A stretch of DNA of 63,051 nucleotides from a virus, in the IMG/VR virus record IMGVR_UViG_3300036845_000466, positions 1 through 63,051 of that record; one strand, given 5' to 3'. Made by a program: the position numbers and the translations under genes. Positions 22,337 through 31,800 of this stretch are shown piece by piece. Numbering within the stretch: the first letter of the stretch is position 1; each line of letters starts with the position of its first letter. The notes below the pieces were generated by a model. It ran no database searches, was not told where the DNA came from, and saw only the letters and a list, made by a program, of their open reading frames with translations.

Positions 22337-22527
22337 CCAAGCGCTTCAAGGTGACCTACCGGGACGACGACAACAGCCTGAAGGAATCCAAGGCGATGTC
22401 GATGGCCGAGGCGACCGAGACCGCCCGGCGGCTGCGGTTCGCCCAGGCCCGGGACGTGCACGTGGTCCCCGCCGTCCGGCCGGCTCCACTGCCCGCCCAC
22501 GAGACCGAGAGCGGTAACAGCCGGTGA
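22333..22527 (+). CDS. Hypothetical protein, 64 aa
   Basis: ATGA overlaps both neighbours. Begins [19 protein letters not shown], a short beta hairpin followed by a helix, then a Pro-rich tail. Unrecognised. Confidence 0.62.
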   Translation: MTKRFKVTYRDDDNSLKESKAMSMAEATETARRLRFAQARDVHVVPAVRPAPLPAHETESGNSR

Positions 22528-23075
22528 CCAGGAATATCACGGTGTCCGGCTACGCCAAGGTCGTAACGGTCGAGCCGGACGACGAGAATGACGCGACCAA
22601 AGGCGGCGTGCTGCGTATCCGCAGCGCCGCCCGGGGCGCTATCCAGGCCGCCATCCTGATGAACCGGGAGCAGCTGGTCTACCTGGCCAAGGACATACTC
22701 AGAGAATACGGAAGCAGGACCCCCATGAGTGAGCTTACAGATGCGGTCCGCCGGCAGCTGATCGCCGAGGGACAGCCGCGCAAGGAACTGGCCGCCGTAC
22801 TGGCGGCGGGCGGCAAGACCTGGACAGCGGACGAGATGACTGAAGAATTCGAGGTGCTCGGCTTCTCCGCCCCGTTCGTCGGGGCCAAGTGCCGGGCGAC
22901 CGGCGTGATGGGCAGCCTGCAGTTCGCCGTCTCCCCGCCGGAATGGAAGTGCTCCGACTGCAGCTGGCTCTGGCCGCTGCCGGGCAATCCGACAGCAGGC
23001 GCCGAGTGTGACAACTGCGGCGGCGAGCTGGAGAACACCGGCTCCAATCGTCTGTATTTTGGGTGGGAAGAATGA
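22524..23075 (+). CDS. Hypothetical protein with C-terminal zinc ribbon, 183 aa
   Basis: GTG 22524 overlaps the previous stop. The N-terminal 75 residues look alpha/beta. The central part has helices (ELTDAVRRQLIAEGQPRKEL). The C-terminus has WKCSDCSWLWPLPG and CDNCGGEL, a four-cysteine ribbon at about 147-172. A nucleic-acid or protein-binding role is likely; family unknown. Confidence 0.65.
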   Translation: MTRNITVSGYAKVVTVEPDDENDATKGGVLRIRSAARGAIQAAILMNREQLVYLAKDILREYGSRTPMSELTDAVRRQLIAEGQPRKELAAVLAAGGKTWTADEMTEEFEVLGFSAPFVGAKCRATGVMGSLQFAVSPPEWKCSDCSWLWPLPGNPTAGAECDNCGGELENTGSNRLYFGWEE

Positions 23076-23518
23076 ACGCCGAGACCCCGTACAGCGTGCC
23101 GGTAGGGGTCAACCTGCTGGTCGAGGTCGACACCACCGGCAACGTCCAGGTTGCGGTCCGGGCGGAGGGTCCGGGCGTAGGGCTGCGGACCGGCAGCGAC
23201 GGGTTCGCCAGGGCAGACATCACGCACGTGGCCGGGATGACCGCCGCGCTGAAGGCCGCCCAGTTGTTCGCCGGGGTGGTGTTCCCGCAGGGGCTCACGC
23301 CGGCCGAGGACCGGGAGTTCACATGGCAGCAGCGGCGCATGGCCTACAACGCCCTGGTCGAGGCGAAAAAGCTGACGGAGGGCCGGCCGGGCGACGTGGC
23401 CAGGTACGTCACGCAGTTCCTGCGCGACTACACAGACCTCGAGCAGCAGGCATTCGACGGCATCCGCAAGTACCAGACGATGGTTCAGCACGCGATGTAC
23501 TACGAGAGGTGGTGGTGA
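23072..23518 (+). CDS. Hypothetical protein, 148 aa
   Basis: ATGA coupling upstream. A beta-rich N-terminus (VGVNLLVEVDTTGNVQVAVR) is followed by a helical, charged C-terminal half (VARYVTQFLRDYTDLEQQAF). Unrecognised. Coupled by GTGA to the last rightward gene. Confidence 0.68.
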   Translation: MNAETPYSVPVGVNLLVEVDTTGNVQVAVRAEGPGVGLRTGSDGFARADITHVAGMTAALKAAQLFAGVVFPQGLTPAEDREFTWQQRRMAYNALVEAKKLTEGRPGDVARYVTQFLRDYTDLEQQAFDGIRKYQTMVQHAMYYERWW

Positions 23519-23724
23519 CGGTGGCCGGGAAGCAGAAAGCGTGGGAGACCTGCTTGGTGGTGACGGCGGCCGGGGCGGTGGTCTGCTCCGGGGTGGCGAT
23601 GGCCACCGGCGACCCGTGGTTCTACGCCGCCATCGCGTTCTTCGCCGGCCTGGGCGTCGTGGACTACCTGCTCGAGAGCAGGGCGCAGCGGCGCCGGCGC
23701 GCGGTCAGGCGCCGGGCGGAGTGA
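23515..23724 (+). CDS. Small two-helix membrane protein, 69 aa
   Basis: GTG 23515 overlaps the previous stop. Two hydrophobic helices (about 12-28 and 34-50, e.g. FYAAIAFFAGLGVVDYLL) and a strongly basic C-terminal tail (RAQRRRRAVRRRAE), a topology seen in small phage holins. It lies at the end of the early operon, convergent with the endolysin side. A holin is possible but unproven. Confidence 0.62.
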   Translation: MTVAGKQKAWETCLVVTAAGAVVCSGVAMATGDPWFYAAIAFFAGLGVVDYLLESRAQRRRRAVRRRAE

Positions 23725-23986
23725 CCGGCTTGCAGCCGGTGAGCGGGTCAAGGGAGGGGTCGGCTTCTTCAGCCGGCCCCTGCTGCGTTGCGGTCATCTG
23801 CCGGCGGCGCTCGGGGTCGAGCGTCCACAGGCCGCGCGGGTCGAGCAGGTCCCTCATGTGGGAGACCGCGACCATCGCGCCGGGACCGGCCGTGGCCCAG
23901 TAGGTGTCGAGCACCGACTGCATCCGCCGGACCGTCTCTGCGTCCTGCTCGGCCTGTTCTACGTTCTTCTGGGCTACGAACTTCAT
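23705..23986 (-). CDS. Hypothetical protein, 93 aa, last leftward virion-operon gene
   Basis: ATG 23986 overlaps the endolysin stop (ATGA). The N-terminal 60 residues are helical (MKFVAQKNVEQAEQDAETVR), perhaps a coiled coil; the end is Pro-rich. No membrane segment, so not a holin itself. Its end overlaps the rightward gene by 20 bases. Confidence 0.65.
   Translation of the reverse strand: MKFVAQKNVEQAEQDAETVRRMQSVLDTYWATAGPGAMVAVSHMRDLLDPRGLWTLDPERRRQMTATQQGPAEEADPSLDPLTGCKPVTPPGA
23724..23780. terminator. Tandem hairpins at the convergent operon ends
   Basis: ACCGGCT-TGC-AGCCGGT (23724-23740) is a perfect 7-base stem, and GGGGTCGGCT with AGCCGGCCCC (23756-23765, 23771-23780) forms a 10-base stem with one mismatch. 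They lie where the rightward and leftward operons meet and overlap by 20 bases, so they probably serve as a terminator for the rightward transcript while encoding the end of the leftward one. Confidence 0.5.
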
Positions 23987-24912
23987 GGCGTGGTGAATTC
24001 CTCCCAGTCGGACCAGACGTAGTTCGCGACCCCGGCCGCGACCCGCCAGCGGTAGCGCGTGCCCGGGGCGACTGCCAGGGTCGTGGTGACGGCGCCCTGG
24101 TGCGCGTCGTCGTACATGACCCAGCCGAACCCGTTCTTGTACCACTGGATCTGGAAGTGGTAGCTGGTCTGCCCGGCGACCGGGTGCCACGAGCAGGTCA
24201 CCTGGTAGCCGGTCGGCCGGACCGCCTGGTAGGTGCCGCCAGGCGCCGGGGTCGGCTGGTTCGCCGGCGGGGGCGCCGGCTTGGTGCTGTACGCCAGGGC
24301 GGCCAGCTGGTCGATCGTGCCGTGGAAGACCGAGCAGTCGGCGGTCCCGACACCCGGCACGCTGAAATTGCTCGTGAACTGCCACAGGACGTGCTGGCCG
24401 GACGGCTCTACCGAGGTGTAGTCGGCCAGCCACTGGACCGGCAGCGCGCCCTGCTGCTCGCCGAACCAGAGCCCGGTGTACGTCCAGAGGTACTTGCCCG
24501 GGTAGCCGAGCGCGAGCATCCGGTTGTACCAGGCCGAGAGCATCGGCTTGGTGCCCTGCTCGAAGTCGGCGATCAGCACCTCGCCTTCCTCGAGCGGGCC
24601 CACCAGGTCGTGCAGCGCGTTGGCCTGGGACGTGCCGTCTTCCCCCGCCACCAGGAACTGGTAAATCCCCAGGAAGCGCACGCCGCCGTCGTGCAGCGCC
24701 TTGCGCCGCGCGCCGTTGTACCAGGCGCCGTCGTCGTGCGCGTTCCCGAAGGCCGCCCGCACGCAGATCGCCTTGGACCAGGACAGGTACGTCTTGTCGG
24801 CGACGTTCGGCTGAAACTCCGACACGTCAGCCAGGTACGTCAGCTCGCCCGCTTCCGATACAACGCGGGGCAGGTCCGCCGGCGTGGTTCCGCCGGCCCG
24901 GAAAGCTACCAC
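23983..24912 (-). CDS. Endolysin: GH25 muramidase with C-terminal FN3-like domain
   Basis: Peptidoglycan hydrolase cutting the MurNAc-GlcNAc bond. The GH25 barrel (residues ~25-205) shows YLADVSEFQPNV (D29) and the catalytic pair in VLIADFEQG (D116, E118), then YPGKYLWTYTG and VLWQFTSNF. A Pro-rich linker (PAPPPANQPTPAPGG) leads to a ~85-residue fibronectin type III-like domain (YQVTCSWHPVAGQTSYHFQI), unusual as a wall-binding domain. There is no signal peptide, so release needs a holin. It sits at the end of the tail-gene run, as in many actinophages. Confidence 0.88.
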   Translation of the reverse strand: MVAFRAGGTTPADLPRVVSEAGELTYLADVSEFQPNVADKTYLSWSKAICVRAAFGNAHDDGAWYNGARRKALHDGGVRFLGIYQFLVAGEDGTSQANALHDLVGPLEEGEVLIADFEQGTKPMLSAWYNRMLALGYPGKYLWTYTGLWFGEQQGALPVQWLADYTSVEPSGQHVLWQFTSNFSVPGVGTADCSVFHGTIDQLAALAYSTKPAPPPANQPTPAPGGTYQAVRPTGYQVTCSWHPVAGQTSYHFQIQWYKNGFGWVMYDDAHQGAVTTTLAVAPGTRYRWRVAAGVANYVWSDWEEFTTP

Positions 24913-25352
24913 TGAACCGGGTTCGCGGTGATCGAGCCGGAAGCAAACTGCACGGTGTCGCCGTTGACCACGCCGGTGATGTTCGACGTGACGGTGCCCT
25001 GCATGTACCGCAGCGGGGTGGCTGCGGTGTCCCAGATTTCGATACCGACGACCGTCGACCAGGTGCCGGTGGCCGACCAGCTAACCGAGTTGCTGTTGCT
25101 GACCGCCGCCGGAGACGTAGCGCTGTATGTGGTGAACGTCGGGCTGGCGCCCATCGTCGAACCGAGCGCGGTGTAGCCGCTGGCCGACAACTCGGTGCCG
25201 TTGGCGGCGCTGACGTTGCCGTTGCCCGAGCCCATCGCGGTCATCAGCCGCAGGTGGAACGGGGTAGTGGCGGCAGGCGGGGTGACCCCGGAGTTGGCGT
25301 ACCAGTAGTTGAAAACCGCCGCCTGGCGCCCGGTGTCAGTCATGTACGGCAT
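24906..25352 (-). CDS. Tail tip/fibre-type protein, 148 aa
   Basis: Resembles small beta-rich phage tail proteins that begin M-x-DTGRQAA-x-FNYWYANSG and carry a Thr/Ser-rich beta sandwich (FTTYSATSPAAVSNSNSVSW). It overlaps the endolysin start by 7 bases. Probably a virion surface protein of the tail tip; receptor binding is possible. No catalytic residues seen. Confidence 0.6.
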   Translation of the reverse strand: MPYMTDTGRQAAVFNYWYANSGVTPPAATTPFHLRLMTAMGSGNGNVSAANGTELSASGYTALGSTMGASPTFTTYSATSPAAVSNSNSVSWSATGTWSTVVGIEIWDTAATPLRYMQGTVTSNITGVVNGDTVQFASGSITANPVQW

Positions 25353-25637
25353 CTAGTTCACCCCTCCGGCGACGATCAGACCGCCTGGGCTGAGCGGGCC
25401 GGCCACGGGCAGCACCATGACCGGGCGGCAGACGCCGCAGTTGTCCGGCCGCAGCGGCTGGCCGGGCGGGTTCCAGCACAGCTCGCCGGGGTGGTTCTGG
25501 TCCGGCGTGCACTGGGCGGCCAGCTCGCCGTGGTGGTGGTCCTTGTCGCAGCAAGTGCACCAGGTCTGCGTGTGGATGTCGGTCCCGTCTGGGATGTTCT
25601 TGACCGACCCGCACTGCTTGCACATAACGGCTTGCAT
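25353..25637 (-). CDS. Cys-rich protein, 94 aa
   Basis: GGAGG sits about 8 bases before ATG 25637. Four CxxC-type pairs (CKQCG, CTCC, then CTPDQNH, CWNPP, CGVC) suggest two zinc sites. Such proteins are unusual between tail genes. It ends in a flexible Gly/Pro/Val tail. Function unknown; a tail-tip folding or assembly factor is one possibility. Confidence 0.6.
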   Translation of the reverse strand: MQAVMCKQCGSVKNIPDGTDIHTQTWCTCCDKDHHHGELAAQCTPDQNHPGELCWNPPGQPLRPDNCGVCRPVMVLPVAGPLSPGGLIVAGGVN

Positions 25638-25662
25638 CTGCCTGCCTCCGATTCCTTCATCA

Positions 25663-28044
25663 TTATGGCGCTGTCGCCACGGTTATGGGCACCAGCATCG
25701 TGTTTTCCGTGCTCAGCAGGCCAGTCAGGCTCTGGTCTGCGCTCTGGTAGGGGGTAATCGTGGCCACCTGGGCGAAGTCGTCCCACTCGTACGCTCCGAC
25801 GATGAAGGTGACCGGGAACTGCGGGGTGACCTCGCCGCCGTAGCCGAAGTCGGTCAGGATCAGCTTGACCATCGAGCCTGCCTGGTCGGTACCCGGGTCG
25901 ATAGCCATTCCGCCGGTGTTCAGCAGCTGGCCGTAGCTGGCCTTGAACGGTCCGGCGAAGGTGGCCCGCTGGTAGATCTGGAAGATGTAGTTGCAGACCT
26001 GCTGGACCTGGGTGAGCGTCATGACGCCCACGTCAGACAGGTCGATGTAGGTCTCGATGACCTGGTGGACAGCCTCGCTGGGGGCGTTCTGCACGAAGGC
26101 CGTGGAGTAGGTGGCCGAGGTGTTGGTGGTGGTGTTGTCGGCCGCCGTCATGTACTTGGCGACGATGGTGTTGATGTCGCCGCCGAGGGTCCGCGCCACC
26201 GGGTCGGTGCAGACCAGCAGCCTGTTCGGCACGGTCGGCAGCGGGAAGACCGACAGGTTGTTGCTGTTGTACAGCCCGCCCGGCTGGCTGTTGACATACC
26301 AGGTCAGGCCGCCGCGCGTGCAGATCAGGTTGAGCGTGTCGGTGACCGTGCTCGAGCCGGGGTCGACCGCCTGGCCGGTCCAGAACTGGCTGGCGTACGG
26401 CGAGCTGTTGAGCCCGGGGTTCGACCACGGCAGCCCGCGCCCGATCGCGTTGTTGATGATCTGGTCGGGCTCGCTGGTGGGCCAGGTGCTGGTGTAGTAG
26501 TTGACGAAGTTCTGCCCGAGGTTGCCCGCGCCCACGGCGGTCAGCTGCCAGCCGCTGGCGCTCGGGACCGGCTCGTCCAGCTTGCCGTACCAGACCCGGT
26601 GGCCGCCGCGCGTGATCTTGACCTGCCAGCCGGGGTTGAACAGCTGCGTGCGGTAGGAGGCGGGCACCTGGAGGCTGAGCGTCATCTTGTCGCACCCGCC
26701 AGGGCAGACGAAGCTGTACGTCAGCGCGGTGACGTGGCCGAGGGTGCCGATCCACTGCCAGTTGGAGCTGCCAGGGGGAGCCACGGCCACCTGGCTGGCC
26801 CCGGGCAGCGCCTGCGGTGTCGACCCGCCGCCGATGCCGTTGACCAGGCCGCCGGACACCTGCGGGATGGACAGGTTGCCGACGCCGGTCAGGCCGGCGG
26901 TGAAACCGAGCTTCTCGCCCAGGATCACGAAGCTGCCGACGCCGGTCAGGCCGGCGAACTGAACCTGCTCGTACGTCCTCAGGTTTCCGACGCCGGTCAG
27001 GCCGGCGACGTACCCGTGCGTCCAGAGATCGCCCAGCGAACCGGACCCGCTGAGCCCCGCTGTGCCGGCGAAGGCTCCGGCCGCGCCCAGTGACCCCGAG
27101 CCCGACAGCCCGGTCGCGCCGGCAAAGGCCCCCGTGGCGCCCAGCGCGCCGGTACCTGTCAGGCCGGCGGTAGCGAGCTTGCTGTCGGTGCCCGCCGCGC
27201 CGAGCGCGCCGGTGCCGGTGAGCCCCGCGCCGCGCTTGAGGTCGGTGCCTGTGGCGCCCAGCGTGCCCGAGCCGGTGAGAGCCGCTGCGCCTGCGAAGAC
27301 TCCAGCCGCGCCGAGCGCGCCGGTACCGCTGAGCCCGGCCGCGCCGGCGAACGCGCCGGAGGCGCCGAGCGCGCCGATGCCGGTCAGGCCGGCTGCACCG
27401 GGCACGGTCTTCGGGATGCCGACCCAGATACTGGTGATCGACTCCGTGGCCGTGTGGACCAGCTGCGTCCAGGTGTAGGCGCTGGCGGAGTCGGTGACCG
27501 CGACCGTGAACCCGCCGGAGCCGGTCCAGTTGGCGTTGACGATGGCGACCAGGACAGAGCTGGCCGGCGGGGTGAACGACGCCGAGGTTGCGCTGGTAGC
27601 CGTCGTGTTGGAGGACACGGCCGGGGTGGACGCGTCTTCGGCGAGAGTGCCGCTCGCGATGATCTCCGCCTCGGAGATCCACACGCTGCCGGAGGCGACA
27701 GACGGCGCGCTGTATCCGTAGGTGGTCGCCGATGTCGTCGTCGTAGACGTGGAGCGGTAGACCCCAGCGCGGGGCGCCGTGCCGCTCGTGCCGATGAGCA
27801 CCGAGCTGATCGAGGTGGTGTTCGCGTCGACCGTGAACGCCGTGGCGCTGTTGACGACAGCCGCGCCGTAGACCCAGTTACCCGATGCACCCGGGGTGAT
27901 CGACAGCTGCGGCGTGGTGACCGTCGCAGAAGTAGCGGTGGCGCCGTTCTGCGTAAGTGACGCGTTGTTCAGGACGCGGACAGCAAGAACCGTGCCAGCT
28001 TGGATGCCAGTCCCGCTGGCGGTGGCCGTTACGGTCAGCGCCAC
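25663..28044 (-). CDS. Tail hub/tip protein (ReqiPepy6 gp37-like) with 18-residue repeats
   Basis: 793 aa. The C-terminal half (~420-793) fits siphovirus baseplate-hub proteins of the ReqiPepy6 gp37 kind (SLQVPASYRTQLFNPGWQVK, then GGHRVWYGKLDEPV, NLGQNFVNYYTSTWP). The N-terminal 210 residues are Thr/Ser/Ala-rich beta structure. Between them lie ten ~18-residue repeats of GLTGTGALGAAGAFAG type (residues 218-398). The protein probably forms the tail tip and anchors fibres; the repeats may form a rigid spacer or solenoid. Flanked by tail-fibre genes. Confidence 0.75.
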   Translation of the reverse strand: MALTVTATASGTGIQAGTVLAVRVLNNASLTQNGATATSATVTTPQLSITPGASGNWVYGAAVVNSATAFTVDANTTSISSVLIGTSGTAPRAGVYRSTSTTTTSATTYGYSAPSVASGSVWISEAEIIASGTLAEDASTPAVSSNTTATSATSASFTPPASSVLVAIVNANWTGSGGFTVAVTDSASAYTWTQLVHTATESITSIWVGIPKTVPGAAGLTGIGALGASGAFAGAAGLSGTGALGAAGVFAGAAALTGSGTLGATGTDLKRGAGLTGTGALGAAGTDSKLATAGLTGTGALGATGAFAGATGLSGSGSLGAAGAFAGTAGLSGSGSLGDLWTHGYVAGLTGVGNLRTYEQVQFAGLTGVGSFVILGEKLGFTAGLTGVGNLSIPQVSGGLVNGIGGGSTPQALPGASQVAVAPPGSSNWQWIGTLGHVTALTYSFVCPGGCDKMTLSLQVPASYRTQLFNPGWQVKITRGGHRVWYGKLDEPVPSASGWQLTAVGAGNLGQNFVNYYTSTWPTSEPDQIINNAIGRGLPWSNPGLNSSPYASQFWTGQAVDPGSSTVTDTLNLICTRGGLTWYVNSQPGGLYNSNNLSVFPLPTVPNRLLVCTDPVARTLGGDINTIVAKYMTAADNTTTNTSATYSTAFVQNAPSEAVHQVIETYIDLSDVGVMTLTQVQQVCNYIFQIYQRATFAGPFKASYGQLLNTGGMAIDPGTDQAGSMVKLILTDFGYGGEVTPQFPVTFIVGAYEWDDFAQVATITPYQSADQSLTGLLSTENTMLVPITVATAP
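26851..27393 (-). repeat. Ten tandem 18-codon repeats within the tail hub gene
   Basis: Protein-level repeat with starts at residues 219, 237, 255, 274, 294, 312, 330, 348, 365 and 384. The early copies (GLSGTGALGAAGVFAG and similar) are close to identical; the last three degrade to GLTGVGNL with variable spacers. This suggests recent expansion at the N-terminal side. Confidence 0.8.
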
Positions 28045-28077
28045 TTACTCACCCCCGCGCCCGGTCGCGCGCGGTCA

Positions 28078-28848
28078 TCAGCTGACGACCCCGGCGTCCC
28101 GGCAGGCGTCCTCGAGCGCGTTGAACGCGCTGGCCAGGTTGCTGAACGTCGTGGCGTTGAACGGGGTGCCGACTGCGTGCCCGGGGTTGCCCTGGCCGCC
28201 GGCGAAGCTGCCAGAGAAGTTGCCCGCGCTGATGCCGGCGTCGAACTGGCCGCTGCCCGACCCGTGCGTGTTGCCGTTGATGCCCAGGGCGGAGCTGGAG
28301 ACAGCCCCGTTGACCAGCACCTGGGAACCGGCGTTGACGTTTCCGCTGGCCACGACGTTGCCCGAGGTGCTGACGCCGCTGTCGAACTGACCGGACCCGG
28401 ACCCGTGGGTATCTCCGGCGATGCCGAGCGCCGAGCTGGTGCTGGCTCCGTTGACCAGCATCTGCGTGGTGGCGTGCACGTTCGGCGACACCAGCTGGCT
28501 GTCGGCCTGGACGGTGCCCGAGCTGTGGAACCCGCCGCTGTTGTGCAGCGTGCCGCCTCCGGCGCCGTTGGCGTTGCCGCCGACCGTCAGGTCGCTGTTG
28601 ACGTTGTGCGTGCCGGTGACGTTGACGTTCCCGCTGATCGTGCCGCCGGTGTTCGGGAAGACGACGGGTACCAGGGCATTCAGCCGCGACTCGACCAGCC
28701 GGGTCTTGGGATCGCTCGAGGCGTTCAGGTTCGCCGACATCCCCACCAGCAGCCAGAGGGCGGCCATCAGCTGGACGTTCTGCCTGGCAGCCCGGCCAGC
28801 CAGGCGGACAGCGAGGATAGCGAGCAGCAGCAGGAACAGTTTTTTCAT
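28078..28848 (-). CDS. Membrane-anchor or signal-led beta-repeat tail protein, 256 aa
   Basis: The N-terminus KKLFLLLLAILAVRLAGRAA is a strong hydrophobic helix, followed by a second moderate one (AALWLLVGMSAN). The remainder is Ser/Gly/Asn-rich beta-helix-like sequence with a clear internal duplication: LVNGASTSSALGIAGDTHGS and LVNGAVSSSALGINGNTHGS, about 50 residues apart. ATG 28848 overlaps the upstream stop (TGATG). It may be a tail fibre with a membrane-penetrating head. Unrecognised family. Confidence 0.6.
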   Translation of the reverse strand: MKKLFLLLLAILAVRLAGRAARQNVQLMAALWLLVGMSANLNASSDPKTRLVESRLNALVPVVFPNTGGTISGNVNVTGTHNVNSDLTVGGNANGAGGGTLHNSGGFHSSGTVQADSQLVSPNVHATTQMLVNGASTSSALGIAGDTHGSGSGQFDSGVSTSGNVVASGNVNAGSQVLVNGAVSSSALGINGNTHGSGSGQFDAGISAGNFSGSFAGGQGNPGHAVGTPFNATTFSNLASAFNALEDACRDAGVVS

Positions 28849-31800
28849 CACTGTGTCCGATCGAAATAGTACGTAGAGTAGTACTTCAGCGAGACGTTCG
28901 GAGCCTGGGCGTCCGCGCAGTAGACGAACAGCTGGTTCTCGCCGTCCGCCGGCTCGACGTAGAGCGGTCCGCCGCTGATCGCCTGGGTGTTGTCCATGAC
29001 CGAGATCGCGTTGGGGCGGCCGGACTGGCTGCCCATGATCCGGCCGAGGCTGACGTTGGGGTCGGGCGCGTCGATGTAGTAGGTGAGGTAGCCCGAGGAC
29101 GAGGACGGCACGTTGATCACCACCGTCTGGCCCATCGTGTCCAGGAACAGGCAGTCGTAGAAGCGGTCGGAGGTGTTGCTGTCGGTCACCGAAACGGTGT
29201 AGTAGCCGCCCAGGTTGTCGGGCGCGACCGCCTTGACCGGCAGCGTGAGAACGCCGGCCTGCACGATGCCGTTATTGACCTGGTTGGGAGCTACCGTGAT
29301 CGTCGTGGTGCTGACGGAGTAGCCGGGGCCGCCCGCGTACTCGAACTGGGTGACGGTGACGAAGATGTTCCTCGTTGTGCCCGAGCCGGAGCCGCCGTTC
29401 CACAGCGAGTTGATCAGGTAGATCGTGTATGTGCCGCCGAAGTCGGCGTTCACGCCGGTGACCGGCTGCGGCATCGTGTACTGGTGGGTACCGTCCGGGG
29501 CGTCCGACCCGCCGCCGACGCTCGCCAGGGGCTGGAACGTCTTGAGCGCGCCGAGCGGCGGCCGGTGGACGATCAGCGACTTGAACGCGGCCGAGGCGAA
29601 CGGGGTAATCCCGAGCTGCCCGTTGGCGCCGTTGCCGCCGGCCAGCGTAGAGCCGGAGCTGTTGGCGCCGCCGCCGCCGCCGCCCGGGGCCGCTCCCGCC
29701 GAGCCAGCCGCGCCCGGGGACCCGCCGCCGTTGCCGCCGGCGCCGCCGCCGGTCACCGCCGCGCCGCCGCTGCTGGTCGGTGCGCCGGTGCTGGCCGGGT
29801 AGGTGAGCCGCACCTGGCCGGCCGCGCCCGCGCCGGAGCTGAACGCGTTGTTCCACGTGCCGCCGCCGCCGCCACCGGGAGCGACACCCGGAGAGCCGTT
29901 GGCGAAGTTCGCGCCGGAGCTGTTACCGCCGTTGCCGCCGCCGGCCGGGGCGATAGCGCCGCCGGGTGACCCGCCGGGGTTGCCGGCGGCGTTCGTGCCC
30001 GCGCTCGACCCGCCGCCGCCCACGTACGGGTAGGCCGGGCCGCCGTGCCCGCCAGAGAATCCGGTGGTGCCCGTGCCGCCGTTGCCGCCGTTGCTCGGTG
30101 AGAAGCCAGACGATGTGGCCGCGCCGCCGGTGCCCGGCTTAGCGATCACCTGCACGCTGCTGTCGCCGGTGAACACTGACTGGGTTCCGTTGTTCCCGCT
30201 GACCCCGCCCGACACGCTCGCGCCGCCGGCGCCGACCGTCACGGTGTAGTTGTTGCCGGGGGTGACGGGCACCAGGCCGTTGCGGTACTCGCCGCCGCCG
30301 CCGCCCTGCCCGTTGTTCCCCGCGCCGTTGCTGCCGCCGCCGGCGGCACCGCCGCCCCAGCATTCGGCCAGCACCTGCGTGACACCAGGCGGGCAGGTCC
30401 ACGTCGTGCTGCTGGAGAACGACACCGAGCCCGAGCCGATCGGGGTGTTGCCCGCCGCCAGGGGCCCGCCGCTCGAGCCGCCGCCGCCGCCGAATGTCCC
30501 GGCCGGGTTGGACCGGCCTGCGCCGCCCGGGTGCTCGACCGAGTTGCCCGAGCCGGACCCGCCGAGCCCGGCGACCGTGCCGTTGGTAGGCACGGACAGC
30601 CCGCCGTTCGCCACCAGCTGCAGGGTGCCGCCGGGCACCGGGCCGAAGACGGTGGCCTGCCCGTTGGCCGGCGACGCGCCCGCTGTCGCGCCTGCTCCGT
30701 TGACGTAGGGGATGACCTGGCCGGCCTGGGCGGCGAAGTTCAGCTCGGCGGAGTCCTCGGCGCCGCCGCCGCCGGCCCCGACTCCGGCCGTTGTCCGGCC
30801 CGCGCCGGCGCCGCCGCCGCCGATGGCGTTGACGGACAGGTAGGCGGTGCCGTTGGGGACGGTGTAGCTGCCCGCTCCGGCCGTCGTGACCGTGGTGGTC
30901 GTGCCGGCGCTGGGCGGCTGCTGGAACGACATGCTGACCGCTGCGCGGGCGGTGCCTGCTACCTGGTAGATCGTGTAGACCGCGCCCCGCACGACCGGGC
31001 TGACCTGCTGGCTGCCAGGGTAGGCGGTGAGCGCGTCCAGGTAGGCGGTGACGTTGGCCAGGCGGCGCACCCGGTCCTGGCGGTTGACGATCGTGACGGA
31101 GTAGCTGGCGACCGAGGCGTAGTTGAAAGACGCGTTGCCGGTCGGCAGCGGGATGGAGACCCGGGAGAACACCGGCGACTGGGCGGAGTCGGACACCGGC
31201 AGGAACAGGTTGTTGCGGGAGAACGACAGCGTGACGCCGTTGGTGTCCGTCAGCGAGATGTAGACGCCGGTTCCGTGGATCTTGCCGTGGTACTCGAGGT
31301 TGGCGTAGTACCGCGACCCGAGTCCGAGCCACATCTGCAGCGAGGTCATGCCCGTCAGGTTGACCGGAGCCGTGAATGACGCGGCGTAGTTGAGCGAGGT
31401 GTTCTGGCCGCCCGGGTCGCCGAAGAAATCCGGGTCCCACAGACAGGTGTTCGGGCCGACCACGCACTGGCTGGACTGCTGGAAAAGCGGTGAGTTGATC
31501 TGGCTGAAGTTGTCGAGCACGACCGGCGCCGGGGGCGGGGAGACCGGCGGGTTGGCGGGCACCGGCGCGCTGAACGCCACCTGCGTCTGGCTGTCGGACC
31601 GGCCGTAGGGCAGCGCCGGGATCGTCAGCACCAGCTGCATGCCGATCAGCTGCTTCTCGAGCCTCGTGTTGAACGAGACTGTGGTGGCGTTGGCCCTGAA
31701 GCAGTCGAGCACCAGCGGCAGGGCGATGCCCCCGGGGTTGCCAGCCGTGGGGTCGCGGGTCCACACGATGGTGAAATAGTCCTGGTCGATCGCCATCTGC

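Noticed and set aside
25417-27093. A 558-codon + strand frame opposite the tail hub gene
   Set aside because: Its sequence is a mirror of the 18-codon repeats on the other strand and has no ribosome site; the - strand protein is recognisable.
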